DNA of 64,000 nt from Propionibacteriales bacterium. GTDB lineage: Bacteria; Actinomycetota; Actinomycetes; Propionibacteriales; Nocardioidaceae. Position numbers and translations under genes: made by a program. The DNA lies in the NCBI GenBank assembly GCA_026392465.1, contig JAPLCA010000005.1, positions 1-64,000 of the forward strand. The letters run 5' to 3'. Shown one piece after another: positions 40,842 to 49,613 of the stretch. Under the pieces are notes generated by a model. That model ran no database searches and had not been told where the DNA came from. It worked only from the letters and a program-made list of their open reading frames with translations. Positions within the stretch are counted from its first letter, which is position 1, and every line of letters starts with the position of its first letter.

Positions 40842-42014
40842 GTGGTCGCCCCCATCGTGGAACCCGCCGACGAACTGACCATCGACGAGGTCCGCCGCTA
40901 CAGCCGGCACCTGATCATCCCCGATGTCGGGATGGACGGTCAGAAGCGGCTCAAGAACGCCAAGGTGCTCGTGATCGGCGCGGGCGGGCTCGGGTCGCCG
41001 GCCCTGCTCTACCTGGCGGCCGCCGGCGTCGGCACGCTCGGCATCATCGACGACGACGTCGTGGACGAGTCGAACCTGCAGCGCCAGATCATCCACGGCC
41101 AGTCCGACATCGACCGGCCCAAGGCCGTCAGTGCCGCGGAGTCGGTCGCCGAGGTCAACCCGTACGTGAAGACGATCGTGCACGAGGCGCGCCTCGACAA
41201 CGACAACGTCCTCGACATCTTCAGCCAGTACGACCTGATCGTCGACGGCACCGACAACTTCGCCACGCGCTACCTCGTCAACGACGCGGCCGTCATCCTC
41301 GGCAAGCCGTACGTGTGGGGCTCGATCTACCGCTTCGAGGGCCAGGTGTCGGTGTTCTGGGCGCAGGAGGGTCCGCAGTACCGCGACCTCTACCCCGAGC
41401 CGCCGCCCCCCGGGATGGTCCCCTCGTGCGCCGAGGGCGGCGTGCTCGGCGTCCTGTGCGCGTCGATCGGGTCGATCATGGTCACCGAGGCGATCAAGCT
41501 GATCACCGGCATCGGCGACCCGCTCATCGGCCGTCTGATGGTCTACGACGCGCTCGAGATGCGGTACACGACGTTGAAGATTCAGCGCGACCCCGAGGGC
41601 GAGCTGCCGACCGAGCTGCTCAGCGACTACGAGGCGTTCTGCGGTGCGATCAGCGACGAGGCCGCCGACGCCGCGGCCGGGTCGACGATCTCCGTCGCCC
41701 AGCTCGACGGGTGGCTGAAGGAGCGCAACGACGGTGGACGCGACTTCGTCCTCGTCGACGTCCGTGAGCAGGTCGAGCGGGACATCAACCACATCCCCGG
41801 CTCGATCCTCATCCCCAAGGGCGACTTCCTCAACGGCAAGGCGCTCTCGGAGCTCCCCGACGACAAGCAGATCGTGCTGCATTGCAAGTCGGGCGTCCGC
41901 TCCGCCGAGGCCCTCGCCGTCCTCAAGGGCGCCGGCTTCAAGGACGCCGTCCACGTCGCCGGCGGTGTCGTGGCCTGGGTCGACCAGATCGACCCCAGCC
42001 AGCCGTCGTACTGA
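40842..42014 (+). CDS. moeZ: Adenylyltransferase/sulfurtransferase MoeZ
   Basis: A 390-residue two-domain protein. The ThiF/MoeB-like E1 domain (GAGGLGSPALLYLAAAGVG near residue 47) adenylates sulfur-carrier C-termini, with VPSCAEGGVLGVL carrying the conserved cysteine. The C-terminal rhodanese domain has the active cysteine in VLHCKSGVRSAE. Actinobacterial MoeZ supplies sulfur for molybdopterin and thiamine-type carriers. GAGGAG lies just before the GTG start. A strong hairpin follows its stop, then repeat copy 3. Confidence 0.9.
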   Translation: MVAPIVEPADELTIDEVRRYSRHLIIPDVGMDGQKRLKNAKVLVIGAGGLGSPALLYLAAAGVGTLGIIDDDVVDESNLQRQIIHGQSDIDRPKAVSAAESVAEVNPYVKTIVHEARLDNDNVLDIFSQYDLIVDGTDNFATRYLVNDAAVILGKPYVWGSIYRFEGQVSVFWAQEGPQYRDLYPEPPPPGMVPSCAEGGVLGVLCASIGSIMVTEAIKLITGIGDPLIGRLMVYDALEMRYTTLKIQRDPEGELPTELLSDYEAFCGAISDEAADAAAGSTISVAQLDGWLKERNDGGRDFVLVDVREQVERDINHIPGSILIPKGDFLNGKALSELPDDKQIVLHCKSGVRSAEALAVLKGAGFKDAVHVAGGVVAWVDQIDPSQPSY

Positions 42015-42021
42015 CCCCACC

Positions 42022-42067
42022 CCGACGCCGCGGGTCGGGTGCCTCGAGCACCCGCCCGCGGCGTCGG
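42022..42067 (+). terminator. Hairpin terminator after moeZ
   Basis: A 20-bp stem with one bulged T (CCGACGCCGCGGG... with complement) and loop CTCGA, 8 nt after the moeZ stop. No U-tract, as is common at high GC. Confidence 0.75.
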
Positions 42068-42432
42068 TGCGTGTGAGGGGGTGCTTCGCGTCGGTCTGCG
42101 GCTGCGGTGGAGCGGCTTACCGCTCGAGTGGGGGTGCGTCGGTGTGGCTCACCGCTCGGGTGGGGGTGCGCTGGTGCGGCTTCGTGGTCGAGTGGGGCTG
42201 CGTCGGCGCGGCTTTGACTCGTCCTGCGTTCCGAAAGGGCCTTGACCGGGCGGCTGGGCGGGGGTCGGCTTCGGGTCCCGGGCTGTGGCCTGCGTGGGAC
42301 GCAACATGCTGCGTTTGTGTGCGGGAGGGGCAAGGATGCTGCGTTTGCTACGGGATCCCGTCGTGAACGCAGAAGCGTTCGGTCTGGTTCGCGTGAATGC
42401 AGAATCTTGGGTGCCCTTTGCGTTGGGGTGAC

Positions 42433-42482
42433 GAAGGATTCTTCCTTCTCGTGGACCGTTCCACGAGAAGGAAGAATCCTTC
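42433..42482. repeat. Perfect 23-bp hairpin at the centre of copy 3
   Basis: Arms 42433-42455 and 42460-42482 are fully complementary (left arm runs GAAGGATTCTTCC...GTGGA) with a CCGT loop. Copy 1 keeps the inner 15 bp, copy 2 a shorter, slightly mismatched form. There is no U-tract, and the arms would extrude as a cruciform or form a very stable RNA hairpin. Confidence 0.9.
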
Positions 42483-42672
42483 ACCCGTCTGGCCCCGTCA
42501 GCGGTGGATGCGCCACCTGAAGAGCGCTCAGAAGGTGGCAGATCCACCGCCGGCACGCACGAATGCAGATTCTTGCGTCCGACGCGGGCCGCAGCCCGAG
42601 AACCCAGACCACCGGCCCGCCAGCCGCCCGGTCGAGGCCCTTTCGGAGACCACCTCCACGAGAACCCGCGCC

Positions 42673-42768
42673 GACGCAGCCCCACTCGAGCGGTGAGCCG
42701 CACCGACGCAGCCCCACTCGAGCGGTGAGCCGCACCGACGCAGCCCCACCCGAGCGGTGAGCCACGCC
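42673..42768 (+). repeat. Three 32-bp tandem units in the right arm of copy 3
   Basis: Units begin at 42673, 42705 and 42737, each starting GACGCAGCCCCAC and ending in GAGCCGCACC or a close form. Units differ at CTCGAG/CCCGAG positions. The left arm carries similar units inverted. Confidence 0.85.
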
Positions 42769-42875
42769 CACACAACCCACCCGACCACGAACCCACACCA
42801 GCGCAGCCGCAGGTCGACGACAAGCCCGACCGCCGCAGCCGCAGGACCAGACCTCGCGCCAGGCATGATCAAGGG

Positions 42876-43178
42876 GTGGACGAGGAGTACGTGGAACGGG
42901 TGCTGAGGCTGGTGGAGCGGATCCCGGCCGGGCGGGTGCTGCCCTACGGGCGGGTGGCGGAGGTGCTGGCGGGTGGGTACGGGCCCCGCTACGTCGGGCG
43001 CATCATGTCGCTGTACGGGCACGCCGTGTGCTGGTGGCGGGTGCCGCGGGCCGACGGCACGCTGCCCGCCCCGCTGATGATGGAGGCCCAGCAGCGGTGG
43101 GCGGAGGAGGGCACCCCGGTGCGCAACGGCCGCGTCCACGTCGCCGAGGCGCTGTGGGGCGAGGCGGGGGTGTCCTGA
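42876..43178 (+). CDS. Alkyltransferase-like (ATL) MGMT-family protein
   Basis: A 100-residue protein of the O6-alkylguanine-DNA alkyltransferase fold without an N-terminal domain. Where active enzymes have PCHR, this has CWWR (AVCWWRVPRADG), a tryptophan in the catalytic cysteine position, which marks ATL proteins. These bind alkylated guanine and hand it to nucleotide excision repair. GTG start 6 nt after CATGAT (42864-42869). The adnAB repair helicase genes follow 31 nt later. Confidence 0.8.
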   Translation: MDEEYVERVLRLVERIPAGRVLPYGRVAEVLAGGYGPRYVGRIMSLYGHAVCWWRVPRADGTLPAPLMMEAQQRWAEEGTPVRNGRVHVAEALWGEAGVS

Positions 43179-43197
43179 CGCTGTCGGAGCCCTCTGC

Positions 43198-43203
43198 TGG
43201 GAT
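43198..43203 (+). promoter_or_regulatory. Possible -10 box of adnA
   Basis: TGGGAT, 6 nt before GTG at 43210. It is a weaker match than most of the series, and read-through from the ATL gene is also possible. Confidence 0.35.
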
Positions 43204-43209
43204 GGTCTC

Positions 43210-46200
43210 GTGACCGTCCAGTACCACCTCCAGCGCCCCGAGCCCGCGACGTCGGCGCGCCGTGTAGTGCTCGACCCGAGCCAGCAGGCGGTGCTCGACC
43301 ACGTCGCGACGGTCGGCGGCCCGCTCCAGGTGCTGGCGGGGCCTGGCACCGGCAAGACGACGACGCTCGTCGAGCTGGTGGCGCAGCGTGTCGAGTCCGG
43401 TGCGCTCGCGGCCGACCAGGTCCTCGTGCTCACGTTCAGCCGCGCCGCGGCGCAGGAGGTCAAGGCGCGCATCGCCCGACGCCTGGGCCGCACGGTGGCC
43501 ACCACGCCGGCCATGACCTTCCACTCCTTCTGCTACGCGCTCGTGCGTGCCGAGCAGGACACCACCGACTTCCGCAGCCCCGTCTCGCTGCTCAGCGCGC
43601 CGGAGCAGGACGCAGTCCTTGCCGACCTCCTCGCCGGCACCGACCCGCAGGAGTGGCCGGAGGCGCTGCGGCCCGCGCTGCGCACGCGAGGCCTGACGGC
43701 CGAGCTGCAACGCCTGCTGGGCGCCGCCCGCGCCCAGGGTCTCGACAGCGTCGACCTGCTCGCCGTCGGGCAGCGGACGGGGCGGGCCGACTGGCAGGCC
43801 GCCGCCCGCTTCTTCGACGACGTCACCTCGGTGGCCGCGTTCACCAACACGATCGACCACACCGACCTCGTGTTCCAGGCCGTCACCCTCCTCGAGGACC
43901 CCGAGTGCCGGCGCCGCTGGCGCGACCGCCTGCGGCTCGTCGTCGTCGACGAGTTCCAGGACACCGACCCGCTGCAGGTCGCGCTGCTGCAGGCGCTCGC
44001 CGGCGACGGGCGCGACCTCGTGGTGGTGGGCGACCCCTACCAGTCCATCTACGGCTTCCGCGGTGCTGACGTCACCGGCATCCTGCGCTTCACGGAGCAG
44101 TTCGCGACGCCGCGGGGCGAGCCCGCGGTGCTCACCCTCGCGCGCACCAACCGCTACGGCGCCGCGATCGCCGCGGCGGTCCGCTCGGTCGTGGAGAACC
44201 GTGGAGCGGTCCCCGGGCCCGACGGGGAGCGTCTCGCCGCCCTGCGCTCGCCCGCCACCGACCCCGCGCGCTCGGGCGCCGTGGAGGTCCGCACCTTCTC
44301 CTCCGCCACGGCCGAGGCCGAGCACGTGGCGCTGCTGCTGCGCGAGGCGCACCTCGTGGCCGACCGTCCCGTCCCGTGGGACCGCATGGCGGTGCTCGTC
44401 CGGTCCTCGGCCCACCTCGACCGGCTCCACCGGGCGCTCTCCGCTGCAGGGGTACCGGTCCAGGTGGCCGGCGACGAGCTCCCGCTCGCCGTCGAGCCGG
44501 CCGTGCGCACGCTGCTCGCCGCCCTGCACGCGGCGCAGACCCTGCACGCGGGCGAGCCGCTCGACCCCGAGGCGGCCACGTCGCTGCTCACCGGCCCCCT
44601 GGGGGCGATGGACGCGGCAGGCCTGCGACGGCTCGGCCGGGTGCTGCGCCGCGACGACGCCGCCGAGCACGGTCGGCCCCGACCCTCGCGCCTCCTCGTC
44701 GCCGAGGTGCTCGCCGACCCGCCGCGGCTCGCCACGCTCGCCGCCGACGGACCGGAGGGCATCGCCGTGCAGCAGGCGCGACGGGTCAGCGGCCTGCTGG
44801 TGCGCGCCGTCGAGCAGCTCGCGGCCGGCGCGTCCGCGGAGGAGGTGCTCTGGACGTTGTGGGACGGCACCGCCTGGCCACAGCGGCTGCGCGCCGAGGC
44901 GGAGTCCGGCGGGGAGGGGGCGGCCCGCGCGCACCACGACCTCGACGCCCTCTGCGCGCTGTTCGCCGAGGCGGCCCGCGCCGAGGAGCGGGAGGCCCAC
45001 CGCTCGGTGGGCGAGGTCGTCCTCGCCCTCGAGGCGCAGCAGATCCCGTCCGACACGCTGGCCCAGGCCCCCGACGACACCCGCGCGGTGCGGCTCATGA
45101 CCGCGCACCGCTCCAAGGGCCTGGAGTGGGACCTCGTCGTCGTGGCCGGGGTCCAGGACGGTGAGTGGCCGGACACGCGGCTGCGCAGCAGCCTCCTGCA
45201 GCCCGAACGGCTGACCCGGGACGGCGTGGCGCCGTACCCGAGCACCCGTGCCGCGATCGCGGAGGAGCGTCGACTGTTCTACGTCGCGTGCAGCCGGGCC
45301 CGGGAGCGGCTCGTGGTCACCGCCGTGGCCAGCGGGTCCGACGACGGCGACCAGCCGTCGCGCTTCGTCGGCGAGCTGCACACGTCCCTCACCCGTCCCG
45401 ACGAGAGCCGCCCGGCACGGCGGACCCTGCCCGAGACGGAGCACCGGCCGCGCCGTGCGCTGTCGCTGCGCTCCGCCGTGGCCGAGCTCCGACGCATCGG
45501 CGAGAACACCGACGACCCGGTCGAGCGTCGGCGCGTGGCCGAGCAGCTCGCCCGCCTGGCGAGCCACCCGGCGGGCCGGGCGGCCCACCCGGACCGCTGG
45601 TGGGGTCTCGCGCCCCGTACGGCCTCCGACGCACCGCTGCGGCCCGCCGACCAGCCGATCCGGCTCTCCGGCAGCCAGGTGTCCGCCCTCGAGCAGTGCC
45701 CGTTGCAGTGGTTCCTCGACCACGAGGCCCGTGGCGCACACGCCACCACGTCGGCGCAGGGCTTCGGCTCGATCGTGCACGCCATCGCGGCCGACGTGGC
45801 GCGCACCGGTGCCACCCCCGACGTCGCCGCGATGTCGGCGCACCTCGACGACGTCTGGCACGAGCTCGACCTGCCCCCGTGGGTCGGGGCCCGGGAGAAG
45901 GCGGCCGCCGTCGACGCGCTCGGCCGGTTCGCCACCTGGCACACCGAGAACCCGCGCACCGTGGTCGCGGCCGAGCACCCCTTCGACGTCGAGGTGGAGG
46001 TCGAGGGCCGGGCGGTCCGCCTGGGCGGATCGATGGACCGCGTGGAGGTCGACGACGAGGGGGGCGTGCACGTCGTGGACCTCAAGACCTCCAAGAACCC
46101 GCCGTCCTCGCGCGACATCGCCGTGCACCCGCAGCTGGGCGTCTACCAGCTCGCCGTCGAGCACGGCGCCACCGCCGACGTCGCCCCCGAGGGACGGGCG

Positions 46201-46470
46201 GCCGGTGCCGAGCTGGTGCAGCTGCGCGTCGACGCGTCCGGTGCACCGAAGGTCCAGCCGCAGGACGGCCCCCGCGACGACCAGCCGTTCTTCGCGGTGG
46301 AGCAGCTGCGCCGCAGCGTGCGCACGGTGGCCGAGGAGCAGCTGGTCGCCACGGCCTCGCCGAACGCCTGCGGCTGGTGCCAGTTCCGTCGCGTCTGTCC
46401 CGCCCACGACGACGGTGCCAGCATCCTCGTCCGGCAGCGCGGGACGGTCACGGGGGAGGAGCAGGCATGA
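43210..46470 (+). CDS. adnA: AdnA-like helicase-nuclease subunit with Fe-S cysteines
   Basis: A 1086-residue UvrD-like SF1 helicase fused to a RecB-type nuclease. LAGPGTGKTTT (43-52) is the Walker A and VVVDEFQDTDPLQ the Walker B; RSKGLEWDLVVV and ACSRARERL are motifs V/VI. The nuclease part has GFGSIVHAI and DLKTSKNPP, plus the conserved QLGVYQLAV. Four cysteines, C830, C1054, C1057 and C1063, fit an iron-sulfur clamp. Works with AdnB to resect double-strand breaks for recombination. ATGA overlap with adnB. Confidence 0.85.
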   Translation: MTVQYHLQRPEPATSARRVVLDPSQQAVLDHVATVGGPLQVLAGPGTGKTTTLVELVAQRVESGALAADQVLVLTFSRAAAQEVKARIARRLGRTVATTPAMTFHSFCYALVRAEQDTTDFRSPVSLLSAPEQDAVLADLLAGTDPQEWPEALRPALRTRGLTAELQRLLGAARAQGLDSVDLLAVGQRTGRADWQAAARFFDDVTSVAAFTNTIDHTDLVFQAVTLLEDPECRRRWRDRLRLVVVDEFQDTDPLQVALLQALAGDGRDLVVVGDPYQSIYGFRGADVTGILRFTEQFATPRGEPAVLTLARTNRYGAAIAAAVRSVVENRGAVPGPDGERLAALRSPATDPARSGAVEVRTFSSATAEAEHVALLLREAHLVADRPVPWDRMAVLVRSSAHLDRLHRALSAAGVPVQVAGDELPLAVEPAVRTLLAALHAAQTLHAGEPLDPEAATSLLTGPLGAMDAAGLRRLGRVLRRDDAAEHGRPRPSRLLVAEVLADPPRLATLAADGPEGIAVQQARRVSGLLVRAVEQLAAGASAEEVLWTLWDGTAWPQRLRAEAESGGEGAARAHHDLDALCALFAEAARAEEREAHRSVGEVVLALEAQQIPSDTLAQAPDDTRAVRLMTAHRSKGLEWDLVVVAGVQDGEWPDTRLRSSLLQPERLTRDGVAPYPSTRAAIAEERRLFYVACSRARERLVVTAVASGSDDGDQPSRFVGELHTSLTRPDESRPARRTLPETEHRPRRALSLRSAVAELRRIGENTDDPVERRRVAEQLARLASHPAGRAAHPDRWWGLAPRTASDAPLRPADQPIRLSGSQVSALEQCPLQWFLDHEARGAHATTSAQGFGSIVHAIAADVARTGATPDVAAMSAHLDDVWHELDLPPWVGAREKAAAVDALGRFATWHTENPRTVVAAEHPFDVEVEVEGRAVRLGGSMDRVEVDDEGGVHVVDLKTSKNPPSSRDIAVHPQLGVYQLAVEHGATADVAPEGRAAGAELVQLRVDASGAPKVQPQDGPRDDQPFFAVEQLRRSVRTVAEEQLVATASPNACGWCQFRRVCPAHDDGASILVRQRGTVTGEEQA

Positions 46471-49400
46471 GCGTCGTCCGCGACGCGCACCACCTGCGCG
46501 ACCTCGTCGGCATCCCGTTCTCCGAGCCGCAGGTCGCTGCCATCACGGCCGGGCTCGACCGTCCCGGCGCCATCATCGCCGGTGCCGGGTCGGGCAAGAC
46601 GACCGTCATGGCGGCGCGGGTGCTGTGGCTCGTCGGGCACCTCGGCGTGGCACCCGAGCGGATCCTCGGACTGACCTTCACGAACAAGGCGGCCGCGGAG
46701 CTCGGGCAGCGGATCCGGGCGAGCCTGGAGCACCTGCCCGCCGACCCGGGCGACCCGTGGGGCGACGTGACGGCCTCGACGTACCACGCGTTCGCCGGGT
46801 CGCTCATCACCGAGCACGGGCTGCGGCTCGGGATCGAGCCGGACCTGCAGGTCGTCACCGATGCGTCGCGGTTCCAGCGCATGGCCCGCGTCATCTCCTC
46901 CTACGACCGCGAGCTGCGCTTCATCGGCACCCACGTGCCCACGCTGGTCGGCCAGGTGATGGCGCTGGACTCCCAGCTGTCCGAGCACCTCGTCAGCCCG
47001 GAGCAGCTGCGCCAGCACGACGCCGCCGTCGTCGCGGAGTTCGAGGCCGTCGGCAAGCCCGCGCTGCTGCGCGACGCCGCGCTGACCGCGCTCAAGCGCA
47101 GCGAGCTGAGCCTGCTGGTGGAGGCCTACCGCGCCGCCAAGGCGGCCGACGGCGTCATGGACTTCTCCGACCAGATGGCGTGGGGCGCCCAGCTCGCGCA
47201 GCTGCCGGGGGTCAGGGACGCCCTGCGGGAGCGCTACGACGTCGTCCTGCTCGACGAGTACCAGGACACCTCGGTCGCCCAGCGTGACCTGCTGCAGGCG
47301 CTGTTCTCGGGCCTTCCCGTCACGGCCGTCGGCGATCCCGCGCAGGGCATCTACGGCTGGCGGGGAGCCGCCACCGGCAACCTCGAGGAGTTCCTCGACG
47401 ACTTCCCGGCCGCCGACGGCAGCCGGGGTCGCCAGTTCGCCCTCGTGGAGACCCGACGGTGCGCGCCGGAGGTCATCGCCGCCGCCAACCACCTCGCCCA
47501 GCCGTTCTACGCGTCGTCGTCCGTGGTCTCGCCGCTCGTCTCGGCGGCCGACCTGACCGGACGGGTCGACGTCGCCCTGCACCGCACCGTCGACGAGGAG
47601 ATCGCCGCCCTCGTGACCGGCGTCGTCGCCGAGCACGAGGCCGGCCGGCCCTGGGCCGACATCGCCGTCCTCGTGCGGGTGGCCCGCGAGAACGGAGAGA
47701 TCGTCAAGGCGCTGCGCGACGCGCACGTGCCGTTCGAGATCGTCGGCCTGGCAGGGCTGCTCGTGCAGCCCGAGGTGCTCGACGTCGTCTCCCTGCTCGA
47801 GGTCGTCGAGGACGTCACCGCGAACCCGGCCGTGCTGCGGCTGCTGGCCGGGCCGCGCTGGAACGTCGGACCGCGCGACCTCGCCCTCCTCGGTCGACGC
47901 GCGGCGGCGTTGAGCGGCCGCGGGCACGGGGCGCAGGACGACGCCACGCTCGCCGAGGAGCTGGCGCGAGCGGTCGAGGGCACGGACCCCACGGAGGTCG
48001 TCTCGCTCGCCGAGGCGCTCGACGACCCCGGCGACCTGCCCTACGACCCGCGGGCGCTCGACCGCTTCGCCGACCTGTCGCGGGTCGTCCACCGGGTCCG
48101 CGCGCACGTCGGCGAGCCGCTGCTCGACCTCGCACGCCGGGCGGTCCGTGCGCTCGACCTCGACGTCGAGCTCGAGGCGGGCGACGTCGAGGGTGCGTCC
48201 GACAACCTCGCGACGTTCCTCGACGCGGTGGCCGACTACGGGGCCACCGACCGCTACGCGTCGCTCACCGGCCTGGTGACCTACCTGCGAGCCGAGTCCG
48301 AGTTCAACGAGGGAATGGAGGTCACGACGCCCTCGGAGGCGGACTCGGTCAAGCTGCTGACCATCCACCGCTCGAAGGGCCTGGAGTGGGGCGCGGTCTT
48401 CGTGCCGCTCGTCTCGGGCACCGTCTTCCCGTCCGGTCGGGGCCGGCCGAGCTGGCTGACGAACGGCAGCGCGCTGCCGACGTCGCTGCGCGGCGACGCG
48501 GCGAGCCTGCCCGACCTCGCCGAGTGGACTCCGGCCGCCGGCCGCGAGCTGCGCGCGGCGAGTCGGGAGGCCGACCTGCTCGAGGAGCTGCGCCTCGGCT
48601 ACGTCGCCTACACCCGCGCCAAGGAGCGCGTGGTCGTGAGCGGTCACTGGTGGGGACGCACCCAGCTGAAGCCGCTCGGGCCCTCCGACTTCCTCCTCAC
48701 CACGCGCGACTGGCTGGCCGAGCAGGGGCTCGACCCGCTGCACTGGGCCGAACCGCCCGCCGAGGACGAGACCAACCCGCACCTCGTGGTCGCCGACGGG
48801 ATCGCGTGGCCGGTCGAGCCGCCGGCGCTCGACGGGCGGCGCGCGCTGGCCGAGGAGGTCCTCGCGGCGCTCGACGGCGGCGGGGCGCCGGTGCCCGAGC
48901 TGCCGGTGCCGGGGGACCGGGTGGCTGAGCTGTCGCTCGAGATCGACCTGCTGCTCGCGGAGGCCGAGTCGGCGGAGGCGGAGGGCCGGCCGGTCGAGCT
49001 GCCGTCCACGCTGTCGGCGACGTCCGTCCTGGCGCTGGCGCAGGACGAGTCGTCGTTCGCGCGCAGCCTCGCACGGCCGATGCCGCGCCAGCCCTCGGGC
49101 GCGGCGCGGTTCGGCACCCGGTTCCACGCGTGGGTGGAGTCCCACTACGGCCAGCGACCGCTGCTCGAGCCCACCGAGCTGCCGGGTCAGGGCGACGTCG
49201 AGCTCGCGGACGACGCCGAGCTCGCCGACGTGATCGAGCGGTTCGAGGCGGGCCCGTACGGGCACCGCACGCCGCACACGATCGAGGCGCCCTTCTCGAT
49301 GCTGCTGGCGGGCCAGCAGGTGGTCGGGCGCATCGACGCCGTGTTCGCGACGACCACGCCGACCGGCCGCGGGTTCGAGGTGGTCGACTGGAAGACGAGT

Positions 49401-49613
49401 CGCCAGGCCGACGCCGACCCGCTGCAGCTCAGCCTGTACCGGCTGGCGTGGGCCGAGCTGCACGGTCTCGACCCCGCGCAGGTGTCGGGTGCGTTCTACT
49501 ACGTGCGACTCGGCACGGTGGTGCGCTACGCCCCCGAGGACCTCCTCGACCGGGAGGCGCTCGAGGCGCTGCTCGCGCCGGGCGACGGCCTCGGGCCTAA
49601 CCTGGCGGGGTGA
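46467..49613 (+). CDS. adnB: AdnB-like helicase-nuclease subunit
   Basis: A 1048-residue UvrD-like SF1 helicase with C-terminal RecB-type nuclease. GAGSGKTT (39-46), LLDEYQDTSVAQ, GDPAQGIYGWRGA, and HRSKGLEWGAVFVPLV are the helicase motifs. GTRFHAWVE, RIDAVF and VDWKTSRQ are the nuclease motifs. Unlike the upstream subunit it has no iron-sulfur cysteine set, consistent with the AdnB role as the main motor in mycobacteria. The start overlaps adnA (ATGA) and the end overlaps nudC (GTGA). Confidence 0.85.
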   Translation: MSVVRDAHHLRDLVGIPFSEPQVAAITAGLDRPGAIIAGAGSGKTTVMAARVLWLVGHLGVAPERILGLTFTNKAAAELGQRIRASLEHLPADPGDPWGDVTASTYHAFAGSLITEHGLRLGIEPDLQVVTDASRFQRMARVISSYDRELRFIGTHVPTLVGQVMALDSQLSEHLVSPEQLRQHDAAVVAEFEAVGKPALLRDAALTALKRSELSLLVEAYRAAKAADGVMDFSDQMAWGAQLAQLPGVRDALRERYDVVLLDEYQDTSVAQRDLLQALFSGLPVTAVGDPAQGIYGWRGAATGNLEEFLDDFPAADGSRGRQFALVETRRCAPEVIAAANHLAQPFYASSSVVSPLVSAADLTGRVDVALHRTVDEEIAALVTGVVAEHEAGRPWADIAVLVRVARENGEIVKALRDAHVPFEIVGLAGLLVQPEVLDVVSLLEVVEDVTANPAVLRLLAGPRWNVGPRDLALLGRRAAALSGRGHGAQDDATLAEELARAVEGTDPTEVVSLAEALDDPGDLPYDPRALDRFADLSRVVHRVRAHVGEPLLDLARRAVRALDLDVELEAGDVEGASDNLATFLDAVADYGATDRYASLTGLVTYLRAESEFNEGMEVTTPSEADSVKLLTIHRSKGLEWGAVFVPLVSGTVFPSGRGRPSWLTNGSALPTSLRGDAASLPDLAEWTPAAGRELRAASREADLLEELRLGYVAYTRAKERVVVSGHWWGRTQLKPLGPSDFLLTTRDWLAEQGLDPLHWAEPPAEDETNPHLVVADGIAWPVEPPALDGRRALAEEVLAALDGGGAPVPELPVPGDRVAELSLEIDLLLAEAESAEAEGRPVELPSTLSATSVLALAQDESSFARSLARPMPRQPSGAARFGTRFHAWVESHYGQRPLLEPTELPGQGDVELADDAELADVIERFEAGPYGHRTPHTIEAPFSMLLAGQQVVGRIDAVFATTTPTGRGFEVVDWKTSRQADADPLQLSLYRLAWAELHGLDPAQVSGAFYYVRLGTVVRYAPEDLLDREALEALLAPGDGLGPNLAG
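49598..49603 (+). promoter_or_regulatory. -10 box of nudC inside adnB
   Basis: TAACCT, 6 nt before the GTG start at 49610 and inside the last codons of adnB, so nudC may have its own leaderless promoter. Confidence 0.5.

Larger units (their letters stand above)
42094..42845 (+). repeat. Composite palindromic intergenic element, copy 3 (most complete)
   Basis: About 750 bp without a credible gene. The left end (42094 to about 42260) and right end (about 42640-42845) are inverted copies of each other, each built from GC-rich units and ending in the GACCGGGCGGCTgG / CCaGCCGCCCGGTC motif. Between them lie three hairpins: CTGCGTT-ACGGGATCCCGT-AACGCAG (42339-42372), a perfect 23-bp stem with loop CCGT (42433-42482), and GCGGTGGAT/CCACCGC (42501-42550). 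Order matches copies 1 and 4, and copy 2 reversed. It resembles a non-autonomous element or large REP/BIME-like unit, with no transposase. Confidence 0.85.

Noticed and set aside
42673..42768. Possible CRISPR array (32-bp repeats)
   Set aside because: Units are directly adjacent with no unique spacers and no cas genes nearby.
43003..46407. Reverse-strand open frame of more than 1100 codons opposite adnA, with a second one (46143-49883) opposite adnB
   Set aside because: Very high GC keeps the antisense frame open. The products are Arg/Gly/His/Val-rich with no domain, while the forward strand has full helicase motifs.
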